NCBI RefSeq assembly: GCF_003007685.1 | Contig: NZ_PXNN01000016.1 | Span: 186,001 to 250,000, forward strand | Source: Marinobacter halophilus | GTDB taxonomy: Bacteria > Pseudomonadota > Gammaproteobacteria > Pseudomonadales > Oleiphilaceae | Reading direction: 5' to 3' | DNA length: 64,000 bases | In this document: in pieces, positions 18,685 through 28,338 of the stretch | Numbering within the stretch: the first letter of the stretch is position 1 | Layout: each line of letters begins with the position of its first letter | Translations under genes and position numbers: made by a program | The notes under the pieces: model-generated | Told to the model about the DNA's origin: nothing | The model's input: the letters and a program-made list of their open reading frames with translations, nothing else | The model's database searches: none

Positions 18685-21330
18685 GTGTCTGAACTGCATC
18701 CCGATCTGCGAGAAAACGTGCGTTTACTCGGAGAACTTCTGGGCCAGAGCATCCAGCGTTTCCCGGGCCAGGACTGTTACGAGCGGATTGAAGAAATCCG
18801 GGCCGCGGCCAAAGCGGATCGCCGCCAGGAAAGTGGCTCCGGTCAGCGCCTGGTCAACCTGCTTGGCGAACTGAGCGATACCGAGTTGCTGCCGGTGACC
18901 CGGGCGTTTAATCAGTTTCTGAACCTGGCCAATCTGGCCGAGCAGTATCACGGCATCCGCCGCAAGCAGGGGCATCCCTCCGATCTGATGGTGGAATCCT
19001 TTGGCGACGTATTTGATCGCCTCAAGGCCGGTGGCGTTGAGGCCGAGGAGCTGCACCGCCGGGTGGCAGAGCTCCGGGTTGAATTTGTGCTGACGGCGCA
19101 TCCGACCGAAGTGGCCCGTCGCACCTTGATCCTGAAATACGATGAGATGTCGGACTGCCTGGCCCAGCTCGACCATGACGACCTGATGCCGGCGGAGCGT
19201 GACGAAATCGTTGACCGCCTGTCTCAGTTAATCACCGAGGCCTGGCACACCGATGAAATTCGCCATGAACGACCAACCGCCGTTGACGAGGCCAAGTGGG
19301 GGTTTGCGGTTATCGAGAACAGTCTGTGGCAGGCGTTGCCGAAATTCTTGCGCAGCCTTGATCAGTCACTGTCGGACGCCACGGGCAAGGGGTTACCACT
19401 GGGCGCTTCACCGGTTCGAATTGCATCCTGGATGGGCGGCGACCGCGATGGCAACCCTAACGTTACCCACGAAGTCACCCGTCAGGTGTTTCTGCTGGGT
19501 CGGTGGATGGCAGCGGATCTTTACCTGCGTGACATTCAGTCGCTGCGAGCGGAACTGTCCATGTGGCAGGCCAGCGATGAACTGAAGGCGCAAACTGGCG
19601 ACTCCCGGGAGCCCTATCGGCAGGTGCTGGCCAAGCTCCGGGACCGGCTGATCCGGACCCGTGACTGGGCCGAGGCGGGCGTGAAGGGCCAGTCGGCGGA
19701 TGACACCGACATTCTGTTTGAAAACGAAGACCTGACCGGGCCGCTGGAGCTGTGTTACCGCTCCCTGGTTGATTCTGGCCTTGAACACATTGCCAACGGC
19801 CCGCTGCTGGACACCCTGCGCCGAGCGCACACGTTCGGGTTGCCGCTGGTTCGTCTGGATATCCGGCAGGAGGCGGCGCGCCACGCCGAGGCTGTTGCCG
19901 AAATGGTGGAGTATCTGGAGCTGGGAGACTACCTGTCCTGGTCCGAGCAGGAGCGGCAGGCCTTTCTGTTGAAAGAGCTCGGTGGGCGCCGGCCCCTGGT
20001 GCCGCGCAACTGGGCACCGTCCGAGTCGGTCCGGGAAGTGCTGGCCACCTGTGAAGTGGTCGCCGGGCAAACGCCGGAGGCGCTTGGCTCCTACGTGATT
20101 TCCATGGCCAGCAAGCCGTCCGACGTGCTCAGTGTGATCCTGCTGCTGCGCGAAGCCGGCATGCAATTCCCGATGCGGGTGGTGCCGTTGTTCGAAACCC
20201 TGAGCGACCTTCAGGGCGCGCCCGACAGCATGGCAGCTCTATATGAGATTGAGTGGTACCGGGACTACTGTCAGGGTCGTCAGGAGGTGATGATCGGCTA
20301 TTCTGATTCGTCCAAGGATGCCGGCCAATTGATGGCTGCCTGGGCCCAGTATCAGGCTCAGGAAAAGCTCACTCAGGTAGCCAGCCGGTACGGCGTTCAT
20401 CTAACGCTGTTTCACGGTCGTGGTGGCACCGTTGGTCGTGGCGGCGGGCCCGCAAACCGGGCAATCCTGTCGCAGCCACCGGGCTCGGTAAATGGCAGCT
20501 TCCGGATTACCGAACAGGGCGAGATGATCCGCTTCAAGTTCGGCTTGCCCAGGTTGGCGGTGCAAAGTCTCACGCTTTATACCACTGCCGTCATCGAGGC
20601 AACCCTGGCACCACCACCTGAACCGGAAGACAGCTGGCGAGAGGTCATGGATTGGCTGACTGAAAGGTCGCTTAAATCCTATCGCGAGGTGGTGCGCGAG
20701 AATCCGGATTTTGTGCCGTACTTCCGCCAGGTCACGCCGGAAACCGCCTTGGGCAAGCTGGCCCTCGGCAGCCGGCCGGCCAGGCGCAAGCCGACCGGGG
20801 GCGTGGAGAGCTTGCGTGCCATACCCTGGATTTTCGCCTGGACCCAGATGCGCCTGATGTTGCCCAGTTGGCTGGGCAGCGACGTCGCGCTGGAGGAGGC
20901 GGCTCGCCATGATCGGTTGCCGGAACTGCGGGAGATGATGCGGGGATGGCCGTTCTTCCGCACCTACGTGGATATGTTGGAAATGGTGCTGGCCAAAGCC
21001 GATCTGCGCATTGCCAGCTATTATGAGCAAACCCTGGTGGAAGATGACACGCTTAAAACGTTGGGAGCTGATCTTCGTGAACGGTTGAGAGGCTGTATCC
21101 ATCGTTTGCTGGAACTGAAAGGCCAGCAGACATTGTTGGAAGATGAGCCGGTGTTCGCCCATTCAATGCGGGTACGCAATCCATACACTGACCCCTTACA
21201 TTACCTGCAGGCCGAGCTGCTGAAGCGAGATCGAGAAAGCGAGGGCAAGGGCGAGGTGCCTGAGATGGTCGAGCGGGCTTTGAAAGTGACTATGGCGGGC
21301 ATCTCTGCCGGTATGCGAAACACGGGCTAA
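18685..21330 (+). CDS. ppc: Phosphoenolpyruvate carboxylase
   Basis: This enzyme carboxylates phosphoenolpyruvate to oxaloacetate to refill the TCA cycle. The 881-residue protein shows the catalytic histidine motif VLTAHPTEVARRT near residue 140, SWMGGDRDGNP near 248, the FHGRGGTVGRGGGP loop near 575 and the typical end GISAGMRNTG. The start is GTG at 18685, preceded by AGAAGGA; an ATG two bases upstream is in another frame. It stands alone between the small RHH-like gene and the HDOD gene. Confidence 0.97.
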   Translation: MSELHPDLRENVRLLGELLGQSIQRFPGQDCYERIEEIRAAAKADRRQESGSGQRLVNLLGELSDTELLPVTRAFNQFLNLANLAEQYHGIRRKQGHPSDLMVESFGDVFDRLKAGGVEAEELHRRVAELRVEFVLTAHPTEVARRTLILKYDEMSDCLAQLDHDDLMPAERDEIVDRLSQLITEAWHTDEIRHERPTAVDEAKWGFAVIENSLWQALPKFLRSLDQSLSDATGKGLPLGASPVRIASWMGGDRDGNPNVTHEVTRQVFLLGRWMAADLYLRDIQSLRAELSMWQASDELKAQTGDSREPYRQVLAKLRDRLIRTRDWAEAGVKGQSADDTDILFENEDLTGPLELCYRSLVDSGLEHIANGPLLDTLRRAHTFGLPLVRLDIRQEAARHAEAVAEMVEYLELGDYLSWSEQERQAFLLKELGGRRPLVPRNWAPSESVREVLATCEVVAGQTPEALGSYVISMASKPSDVLSVILLLREAGMQFPMRVVPLFETLSDLQGAPDSMAALYEIEWYRDYCQGRQEVMIGYSDSSKDAGQLMAAWAQYQAQEKLTQVASRYGVHLTLFHGRGGTVGRGGGPANRAILSQPPGSVNGSFRITEQGEMIRFKFGLPRLAVQSLTLYTTAVIEATLAPPPEPEDSWREVMDWLTERSLKSYREVVRENPDFVPYFRQVTPETALGKLALGSRPARRKPTGGVESLRAIPWIFAWTQMRLMLPSWLGSDVALEEAARHDRLPELREMMRGWPFFRTYVDMLEMVLAKADLRIASYYEQTLVEDDTLKTLGADLRERLRGCIHRLLELKGQQTLLEDEPVFAHSMRVRNPYTDPLHYLQAELLKRDRESEGKGEVPEMVERALKVTMAGISAGMRNTG

Positions 21331-21389
21331 AGTGCATAATAGCGCCGGGTTCGGAACACCCCGGGAACCGGATACAGGAGTTTTCCCCT

Positions 21390-22760
21390 TTGGCACTGTC
21401 AGACAAACTGGCGAACTTTCTCACCCTCAAGGGCATCCATTACCAGCAGATCGAGATTGAGCCTGTGGCCAATCTCGATGCGGCAGTGCTTGCCTCTGGT
21501 CAATCCCAGCGCAATTTTATGCAGCCTACGTTGCTTATCGACATCAACGGCGTGGTCATGGCAGTGCACCGTTTTGACAGCACCCTGGATCTGGACGCCG
21601 TGCATCAGTTTACCGGCCGACGACTGCAGCCGTTGACGGCGCGTCAGACCGCTCGTCTGTTTGGCGACTGTGACCCGGGATTCGTGCCGCCGGTGGGAGG
21701 TGCCTGGGATTTGTCGGTATTGGTGGATGAGGATGTGGTCAAGGCTGAGCAGGTGTTGTTTTCAGCCGGAACAAACCATTGCCTGATCGGCATGAATGGT
21801 CGTGCATTCCGGTTGGCCCTGGCCGGCGCCCGTGAGGCTCACTTGGTGATCCGGGGCCAAAGCAATGGTTCGCGGGGGGCACTGACCCTCGATGAAGTAG
21901 CAGACAAGTTGCAAAAGCTATACCGGCTGCCGCCCATGCCAGCGCTGGCACTGCGAATTCTGAAGCTGACCACCAACAGCGAAGCCACCGCCAGAGAACT
22001 CGCAGAACTGATCGAATTTGATCCGAGCATGACCGCGCAAATCATGCGTTACGCTCGCTCGGCCCTGTTCAATTACCCAGGCCAGATCAATTCGGTACAG
22101 GAGGCGGTCACCCGGGTGCTGGGGTTTGATCGGGTCGCTCACATTGCCATGGGTATTGCCTCGGTGCGAGCCTTCGATGTGCCCAGGAGCGGCATGCTGG
22201 GTATGGATAATTTCTGGCGGCACTCGCTGTACTGTGCCTTTCTGTGTCAGAACCTGGCGGCACGCTTGGGTCGTGATAAAGGCCTGGCTTATCTCTGTGG
22301 GCTGCTACACAACTTTGGCCTTCTGTTGGTCGGGCATCTGTTTCCTTTGGAATTTCAGGAGCTGAACGCGCTGCGTGAGATCAATCCGGAAGCGAGCATG
22401 CACTCGCTGGAGCAGGAAGTGTTCGGTCACGGTGATCGTCAGGATATTCTGGCGGTTGGCCATGGCGCTATCGGCGGCATCCTGCATCGCCTGTGGCAAT
22501 TGCCAGAGCCCGTGATCAAAGCGGCGGGCATGCACCAGACTCCCGGTTACCACGGTGAGCACGAAGACTACGTGTTGATGGTCCAGCTGGCCAATGCGAT
22601 GCTCAAGAAGCAGGGTATCGGTGATGAGTTCAATCCGGATGATATTCAGGCTCTGACCGAGGCACTGGGTCTGGAACCCGCGACGCTGGATCTGGTTCAG
22701 CAGGAAATCCAGCAAGTCGCGTCTGATCTGGACGTGCTGGCGTCCTCCCTTGCATCCTGA
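21390..22760 (+). CDS. YbaK-like plus HDOD domain fusion protein
   Basis: A 456-residue protein starting at a TTG with CAGGAG nine bases upstream. Residues 1-155 resemble the YbaK/ProX aminoacyl-tRNA deacylase fold (KGIHYQQIEIEP; FVPPVGG; FSAGTNHCLIGMNGRAFRL). Residues about 165-440 are an HDOD domain (LYRLPPMPALALRILKL; RVLGFDRVAHIAMGIAS; YLCGLLHNFGLLLVGH), a signalling module related to HD phosphohydrolases that usually lacks catalysis. The combination suggests a regulatory role for the deacylase-like part, but no substrate can be named. It lies between ppc and adk with no clear operon partner. Confidence 0.85.
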   Translation: MALSDKLANFLTLKGIHYQQIEIEPVANLDAAVLASGQSQRNFMQPTLLIDINGVVMAVHRFDSTLDLDAVHQFTGRRLQPLTARQTARLFGDCDPGFVPPVGGAWDLSVLVDEDVVKAEQVLFSAGTNHCLIGMNGRAFRLALAGAREAHLVIRGQSNGSRGALTLDEVADKLQKLYRLPPMPALALRILKLTTNSEATARELAELIEFDPSMTAQIMRYARSALFNYPGQINSVQEAVTRVLGFDRVAHIAMGIASVRAFDVPRSGMLGMDNFWRHSLYCAFLCQNLAARLGRDKGLAYLCGLLHNFGLLLVGHLFPLEFQELNALREINPEASMHSLEQEVFGHGDRQDILAVGHGAIGGILHRLWQLPEPVIKAAGMHQTPGYHGEHEDYVLMVQLANAMLKKQGIGDEFNPDDIQALTEALGLEPATLDLVQQEIQQVASDLDVLASSLAS

Positions 22761-22766
22761 CCAGAT

Positions 22767-22850
22767 CCCCGGCAGGCTCTTCGGTGCTGGATAATGCCTA
22801 TTTTCCAGTAAATCAGCCCATGATACGGAGGTCGACTTTCTCTGCCGGGG
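22767..22850. repeat. 9-bp inverted repeat with 66-base spacer upstream of adk
   Basis: CCCCGGCAG (22767-22775) and CTGCCGGGG (22842-22850) are exact inverted copies. Between them is a smaller CTGGA / TCCAG pair. No T run follows. The right arm overlaps the probable adk promoter spacer, so an operator or a leader structure is possible. Confidence 0.3.
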
Positions 22851-22865
22851 CGGACTTCGTATAAT
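22837..22865 (+). promoter_or_regulatory. Candidate adk promoter
   Basis: A perfect TATAAT at 22860-22865 lies 17 bases after a weak TTTCTC. Transcription would begin about 108 bases before the adk ATG, leaving a long leader. Confidence 0.5.
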
Positions 22866-22979
22866 GCTGCCTCAATTTTGGGCAGGCATGGTCGCAAGCT
22901 GTCGAGAGGTTGTCGCAAAGGTACGGATTTTTGCCGCAACTTTTCAAATGACAATATAAAACAATCGGAGCACAACGAT

Positions 22980-23633
22980 ATGAAAATCATTATGTTAGGC
23001 GCGCCAGGCGCGGGTAAGGGTACCCAGGCACAGTTCATTACCGAGCGTTTTGATATGCCCCAGATTTCTACGGGCGACATGTTGCGCGCGGCGGTCAAGG
23101 CGGAGTCAGAGCTGGGCAAGCAGGTCAAGGAAGTTATGGCATCCGGTGGTTTGGTGTCTGACGACATCATCATAGCCCTGATCGAAGAACGTATTCAGCA
23201 GCCGGATTGCAAGAACGGCTACCTTCTGGACGGTTTCCCGCGCACCATTCCTCAGGCCGAAGCGCTGAAGAACCAAGGCATCGCCATTGATTATGTCGTT
23301 GAAATTGCCGTCGATGATGAGGAAATTGTCAGCCGCCTGTCTGGTCGTCGTGTTCACGAAGGCAGTGGTCGTATTTACCACGTCAAATACGATCCGCCCA
23401 AGACTGAAGGCAAGGACGACGAAACCGGCGAGTCGCTGGTACAGCGTGAAGACGACAAGGAAGAGACTGTGCGCAAGCGTCTGAGAATCTACCACGAGCA
23501 AACCGCACCACTGGTTGATTTCTACCAGGACTGGGCGGCTAAAGCGCCTGGCGATGCGCCGAAATACGTGCGTGTGGAAGGTGTTGGTACGCTGGACAGC
23601 ATTCGCAACCAGATTCTGTCCCAGCTCAAGTAA
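22980..23633 (+). CDS. adk: Adenylate kinase
   Basis: Adk interconverts ATP and AMP with two ADP. I use the ATG at 22980 because [16 protein letters not shown] is the normal start and a CGGAG element precedes it; the frame is open further upstream but without family similarity. The 217-residue protein has the P-loop [10 protein letters not shown], the AMP site [13 protein letters not shown] near residue 84 and a long-form LID domain ([20 protein letters not shown]). Length matches the family. It is followed 33 bases later by tsaB. Confidence 0.97.
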   Translation: MKIIMLGAPGAGKGTQAQFITERFDMPQISTGDMLRAAVKAESELGKQVKEVMASGGLVSDDIIIALIEERIQQPDCKNGYLLDGFPRTIPQAEALKNQGIAIDYVVEIAVDDEEIVSRLSGRRVHEGSGRIYHVKYDPPKTEGKDDETGESLVQREDDKEETVRKRLRIYHEQTAPLVDFYQDWAAKAPGDAPKYVRVEGVGTLDSIRNQILSQLK

Positions 23634-23666
23634 TAACAACCGGAGTAGCCCCGGAGGCTTGATTCT

Positions 23667-24371
23667 GTGAAGCTTTTAGCACTGGACACGTCTTCTGAGG
23701 GTTGCTCTGCTGCTCTCTGGCTGGATGGCCGGATTACCGAGCGGTTTGAACTGGCTCCCAGGGGCCATACCCGCCTGTTAATGCCCATGATCCGCGAACT
23801 GCTTGCGGAGCAGGGGCTTGCGCCAACGGATCTTGATGCCCTGGCATTTGCCCGGGGCCCTGGCTCGTTTACCGGTTTACGGATTGCCACCGGTGTGGTT
23901 CAGGGTCTGGCCTGGGGCTTGAGCCTGCCGGTGGTGCCGGTGTCGTCTTTGGCCGCGGTGGCCTTTGGCGCCATCGAACAGCATCAGTTGGCCGAAGGTG
24001 ACCTTATCGCGGTGGCGTTTGACGCGCGCATGGGAGAAGTCTACTGGGCCACTTTTCAGTGTAGCGAGGGCTTGCCTTCGTTAATCGGGGAGGAGCGTGT
24101 ATGCCCACCCAGCGCGGTTAGCCTCCCGAAATCCGGGCCCTCGGCTGATTGGCTTGGCGTGGGGCAGGGTTGGGCCTTTGTCGGTGACATGCCTGAAGAC
24201 GTGGTCAGCCGAGTCTGGCGCACCGATGACTCCCTGGTGCCCCGTGCTGCTCAAGTTGCCCGGCTTGCGGAGCAAGGTTACCGTCACGGTGCTGCGGTGT
24301 CGGCGGAGATGGCCCAGCCCGTCTATATTCGGGACGAAGTTGCCTGGAAAAAGCTTCCCGGGCGAGAGTAG
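23667..24371 (+). CDS. tsaB: tRNA N6-threonylcarbamoyladenosine synthesis protein TsaB
   Basis: TsaB is the inactive partner that holds TsaD and TsaE together for t6A37 modification of ANN-decoding tRNAs. The 234-residue protein begins from a GTG with LLALDTSSEGCSAALW and carries ARGPGSFTGLRIATGVVQGL near residue 70, the family hallmark. The adk-tsaB order and spacing suggest one transcript. Confidence 0.93.
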   Translation: MKLLALDTSSEGCSAALWLDGRITERFELAPRGHTRLLMPMIRELLAEQGLAPTDLDALAFARGPGSFTGLRIATGVVQGLAWGLSLPVVPVSSLAAVAFGAIEQHQLAEGDLIAVAFDARMGEVYWATFQCSEGLPSLIGEERVCPPSAVSLPKSGPSADWLGVGQGWAFVGDMPEDVVSRVWRTDDSLVPRAAQVARLAEQGYRHGAAVSAEMAQPVYIRDEVAWKKLPGRE

Positions 24372-24476
24372 CGACGTGTATTTCTTAATCAATTTCATCG
24401 CCGCCTGGCTTTTCAATCGGGCTGCGATCTTCCATAATGCTTTGACACATTCGAATCATTTCTGTGGTTGTGCATT

Positions 24477-24854
24477 ATGATCGGTGGCATCAATCCGGCA
24501 AACTCTTCCCTGATCCAGACGGGTAATAACAGTCCGGCCCGTGAGCGTGCCGATGTTGCGCGATCGCCGGCAGCATCACCGCAGGCTCCGGCGGCCGATG
24601 CCGTTCGCCAGGGTCTGAATGCCCCTCGACAAGATCGTGATACCGCCTCTGGTAACCTGCCAGGCAGCTATGACGTGGCCGAACGACGGGTTGAGGCGCG
24701 CCGGGCTGCCGAGGATGTTCGCCTTGAGCGATTCCGGGCTGACGAGATGCCCCTGCCAGCGTCCCGGGCATTGTCTACTTTTGCTGGTGTCGCTGCTGCC
24801 GGGCAGGAATTCGAAGGCGGCGCCGTGATCTCCGGCATCGACATCCTGGTCTGA
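24477..24854 (+). CDS. Unknown 125-residue protein, low-complexity N-terminus
   Basis: I do not recognise this protein. The ATG at 24477 gives [14 protein letters not shown], an Ala/Pro/Ser/Arg-rich disordered stretch to about residue 50, a charged helix ([20 protein letters not shown]) near 63-82 and a glycine-rich end ([17 protein letters not shown]). There is no signal peptide or membrane segment. It lies between tsaB and rsmJ. Its TGA overlaps the rsmJ ATG by one base, which supports real, coupled translation. Arrays of Ala and a helix followed by a short hydrophobic end recall small flagellar- or surface-related proteins, but that is only an impression. Confidence 0.7.
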   Translation: MIGGINPANSSLIQTGNNSPARERADVARSPAASPQAPAADAVRQGLNAPRQDRDTASGNLPGSYDVAERRVEARRAAEDVRLERFRADEMPLPASRALSTFAGVAAAGQEFEGGAVISGIDILV

Positions 24855-25693
24855 TGCCAGACTCTTCGTTAACAGACAGTCACTCTCTGGATAGCTTTTC
24901 CCTCGCAACCATTGTGGCTTTGGCCTGCAGCCCTCTCGGGGATCAGCAGGCGGCAAGGCAATTGGCCGACGAGCTTGAATTGTCCTGGCTGGGCACCGTC
25001 AAACCTCAACAGATTCGGGATTACCCGGTTTTGTTGTACATGGATGATGAAGGCCTGGCACTTCAGCTGACCGGTAAAGGTGCACCCGGCCCGGTCAGGG
25101 CGGAATTTGTCACCGGTAAAATGGGCTATCGCAGAGAGCATGGCGGCGGCACGGGTCAGTTGGTTGCCCGCGCAGTTGGTCTGCAGAAGACAAAGGTCAG
25201 CTTGCATGTGCTTGATGCCACCGCCGGCCTTGGCCAGGATGCCTTTGTCCTCGCTGGCCTGGGCTGCCAGGTTAGCTTGTTCGAGCGTAACCCGGTGATC
25301 CATGCTCTGCTGGCCGACGGCCTGGCGCGAGCGTCGTTGAATATTGAGTGCGCGGAGGTGATCGCGCGCATGCACCTGGAAACCGGCAGTTCCATTGACT
25401 GGCTGCAGAGGGCCGAGCAGCCCGCAGCCGACGTTATCTATCTGGACCCTATGTTCCCGCACCGGGACAAGGCCGCGTTGGTCAAAAAAGAAATGCAGGT
25501 ATTCCGCCAGGTGGTGGGCGACGATGACGACTCTGAGCAGCTGTTAGCGGCCGCACTTCGGTGCGCGCGATACCGGGTCGTGGTCAAGCGGCCCCGGAAA
25601 GCGCCGGCGGTGGCTGGCCCGGAACCCACAACGCGGGTTGAAGGCAAGAGCAGTCGTTACGACATCTATTCGATCAAAGCATTACCGACCTGA
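24854..25693 (+). CDS. rsmJ: 16S rRNA (guanine-1516-N2) methyltransferase
   Basis: RsmJ (YhiQ) methylates G1516 of 16S rRNA. The 279-residue protein has the family segment [22 protein letters not shown], cut here to its core [16 protein letters not shown], the SAM site [19 protein letters not shown] and the catalytic-type motif [19 protein letters not shown]. It overlaps the upstream unknown gene by one base and is convergent with plsB, 32 bases away. Confidence 0.93.
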   Translation: MPDSSLTDSHSLDSFSLATIVALACSPLGDQQAARQLADELELSWLGTVKPQQIRDYPVLLYMDDEGLALQLTGKGAPGPVRAEFVTGKMGYRREHGGGTGQLVARAVGLQKTKVSLHVLDATAGLGQDAFVLAGLGCQVSLFERNPVIHALLADGLARASLNIECAEVIARMHLETGSSIDWLQRAEQPAADVIYLDPMFPHRDKAALVKKEMQVFRQVVGDDDDSEQLLAAALRCARYRVVVKRPRKAPAVAGPEPTTRVEGKSSRYDIYSIKALPT

Positions 25694-25725
25694 GCAGAGA
25701 AAGTCCGTGCCGGCGCCGGTAAGGC

Positions 25726-28197
25726 TCAGGCATCCAGCATGGTGACTTGCTGAATTGCCTGACGTTTCTCCACGCTTAACACCAGTCTTGCATCCTCCGC
25801 CACTTCATCCAGGCCATCGCCATAGCAAAGCCGTCCGTCCTCATCGGTAGTGAGTACGCCGGTTTTCTGCATGTTGGCGATGAAGTTCCGGAACAGAGTC
25901 TTATCAAAGAACTCCGGCGCATTCAGTCCGAACAGGATCGACATGCGTTCCGCCAGCAAAGTGCTTTGCTCTTCGAGCTCCGCCGCCGTGAGCTTTCCGG
26001 AGCCGTATTTACGCAGGATGCCCAGGGAAATGTGGTATCGCTCCAGGGTCTGGATAATGAAGCGTGACAGGATACGTGCCCGCAGCATCGCTTCGGTACC
26101 TTCTTCCGGCCGGCCCAGGCGGTCCTCATCCAGCTGAATCAACAAGCCTTGATCAATCAGCACATCAATCCATTGGTTGATCACCGATTCCACCTCATCC
26201 TTGGTGAACCGGATAAACAGTTCTGACTGCAGATAGGGATAGGCAACGCTGGTCAGGAACAAGATTTTGTCACGACGCAGGCTGGACTTGTTTTCGAACA
26301 GACTGACAACCAATGCCGGCAGCGCGAACAGGTGCTGGATGTTGTTGCGGTAATAGGTCATCAGGATGGCGTTTGCGCCTTCCAGAGCAATGATATCGCC
26401 CAGTTTCTGAGGCTGGCGGGTAATCAGCCCCATGTTTTCGCAATAAGCCACCCAGTCCCGGCCAGAACCCTCTGGCAAGGTAACGGTATCGGCGTAAGGA
26501 AGCGCTCTAAGCAGGTCAGCGTATTTGTCCAGCAAGCGGATCAGCTGGCCTTCGTCCATGGCCATGCGTTCAGTCCCCAGCAAAACCGTTGCCGTCATGC
26601 CGATGGGATTTACGGCCACCGAAGCATTGATATTGTTCGCCACCCGCTGGGCCAGTTCATCGACCGCATCCGTCAGCCAGGGCGGACGAAATTCGGCGTC
26701 GTATGCTTCCTTGCGCCAGCTGTCGTGAACATCGTCCAGAACATTCGCCAGGGGAATAGGATCACCGAAATTCAACGCCACCCGGCCAAAAGAGCTGGTC
26801 AGCTTGCGGGCGGTTTTGGCCAGCCCGAAAATGCTCTCTTTTTCTTTTTTCTTGCCCCGCAACTCGCCCAGATAGGAACGGCCCTCCATCACTTTTTCAT
26901 AACCGATGTACACGGGTATAAACACGATTGGTTTGCGGTGATCCCGCAGGAAGCTGCGCACGGTCATCGCCAGCATGCCGGGCCGGGGCGGCAGCATGCG
27001 CCCGGTGCGGGAGCGGCCGCCTTCGACGAAGTACTCCATTGAATAGCCGCGGGTGAACATCACATGCATGTATTCGTTGAAGACCGTGGCGTAGAGCGGG
27101 TTGTCCCGAAAGCTGCGGCGCATGAAAAAGGCACCGCCCCGGCGCAGAATCGGGCCGATAACGGGCATGTTGAGGTTGATGCCGGCGGCAATGTGTGGCG
27201 GCATCAGGCCGTTCTTGTACAGTACGTAAGACAGCAGCAGGTAATCGATGTGGGACCGATGGCAGGGCACATAGACCACGGCGTTATCCTGGGCGACCTC
27301 TTTGGCGACCTGGATGTTATTGACTGCAATGCCTTTGTAGATGCGATTCCATAGCCAGGCCAACACCAGTTCCAGAAACCGGATAGTGACAATCGACATA
27401 CTGGCAGCGATTTCATCGGCGTATTTGTAGGCTTTGGCGCGAACTTTCTCCGGAGGAATGTCATCCCTGGCTGCGGTTTCGCGAATGCTTTCCTTGACGG
27501 CCTGGGTGCGTACCAGGCCCTCCACCAGCGTGCGCCGATGCGACAGGTCCGGCCCTAATACGGCCTGACGAACCCGCCGGAAGTGTGTGCGCAGGATGCG
27601 GGCGAGTTTGCGCTTGGCCTTTTCTTCGTTGTCCCGATATTCATCCACCACCTGTTTCAGTGACAGCGGCTGGTTGAACTGCACGTAGGTGTTGCGGCCG
27701 TGTACCAGAATAATCAGAAATTTCTGTAGCCGGCCGGCGACTGACCAAGTGTCTGACAGCAGCAGTTTGACCAGTGACTTTTCTTTGTCCGGAGACCGGC
27801 CCCAGAACAGAGAGACCGGGACGATCTGGACATCCTGATCCGGGTGCTCCAACCCGAAGTGAACAAGACCGGTGAACTCTTTGGTAGGCACGGGCTTCTG
27901 TCGGCCACCGCGGGCCAAACCGCCAATGCGCTTGTAAAGAAAGAAGAAAGAGTGCGCCGGGCCATTTTTGACCGGTAGAATTTCGGTTGCGCCGGGCAGG
28001 CGTGCATGAATCACTTCCTGTTCTAACACCAGGCGGCTCGACAGGGAACTGTATTGCAGCACATAGCACACCGGTTTGTCCGGATCGAGCTCGAGGGCTT
28101 CCAGAGTATTGCCACTGACATCGGTCCTGATCCATAAAAACAGAATCTTGCGGAAAAGAGACAGGATCAGGCTACGAACGCCCTGATAAAGCCGCAT
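25726..28197 (-). CDS. plsB: Glycerol-3-phosphate 1-O-acyltransferase
   Basis: PlsB is a membrane-associated enzyme that puts the first acyl chain on glycerol 3-phosphate for phospholipid synthesis. The 823-residue protein carries the acyltransferase HX4D motif (VPCHRSHIDYLLLSYVL), the glycerol-phosphate-binding block FVEGGRSRTGRMLPPRPGM and the block VFIPVYIGYEKVMEG. Length is normal for the long gammaproteobacterial form. It is divergent from nudC across 141 bases that should hold both promoters. Confidence 0.96.
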   Translation of the reverse strand: MRLYQGVRSLILSLFRKILFLWIRTDVSGNTLEALELDPDKPVCYVLQYSSLSSRLVLEQEVIHARLPGATEILPVKNGPAHSFFFLYKRIGGLARGGRQKPVPTKEFTGLVHFGLEHPDQDVQIVPVSLFWGRSPDKEKSLVKLLLSDTWSVAGRLQKFLIILVHGRNTYVQFNQPLSLKQVVDEYRDNEEKAKRKLARILRTHFRRVRQAVLGPDLSHRRTLVEGLVRTQAVKESIRETAARDDIPPEKVRAKAYKYADEIAASMSIVTIRFLELVLAWLWNRIYKGIAVNNIQVAKEVAQDNAVVYVPCHRSHIDYLLLSYVLYKNGLMPPHIAAGINLNMPVIGPILRRGGAFFMRRSFRDNPLYATVFNEYMHVMFTRGYSMEYFVEGGRSRTGRMLPPRPGMLAMTVRSFLRDHRKPIVFIPVYIGYEKVMEGRSYLGELRGKKKEKESIFGLAKTARKLTSSFGRVALNFGDPIPLANVLDDVHDSWRKEAYDAEFRPPWLTDAVDELAQRVANNINASVAVNPIGMTATVLLGTERMAMDEGQLIRLLDKYADLLRALPYADTVTLPEGSGRDWVAYCENMGLITRQPQKLGDIIALEGANAILMTYYRNNIQHLFALPALVVSLFENKSSLRRDKILFLTSVAYPYLQSELFIRFTKDEVESVINQWIDVLIDQGLLIQLDEDRLGRPEEGTEAMLRARILSRFIIQTLERYHISLGILRKYGSGKLTAAELEEQSTLLAERMSILFGLNAPEFFDKTLFRNFIANMQKTGVLTTDEDGRLCYGDGLDEVAEDARLVLSVEKRQAIQQVTMLDA

Positions 28198-28338
28198 AAG
28201 ATGATACTCCGGTACTGGAAACAGGCGCCAAGTTTAACGGGTTGAGGCGGGTGCGGAAAGCGGTATACCGATTCTTGCTGGTGAATGTGATGTGTTACAT
28301 TGCGGTTCAGACAAAACATTGGCTGAGAAGGCAAAAGT

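Noticed and set aside
24442..24470. TTGACA-like hexamer before the unknown gene at 24477
   Set aside because: No -10 element lies at a proper distance; CATTAT is 25 bases away.
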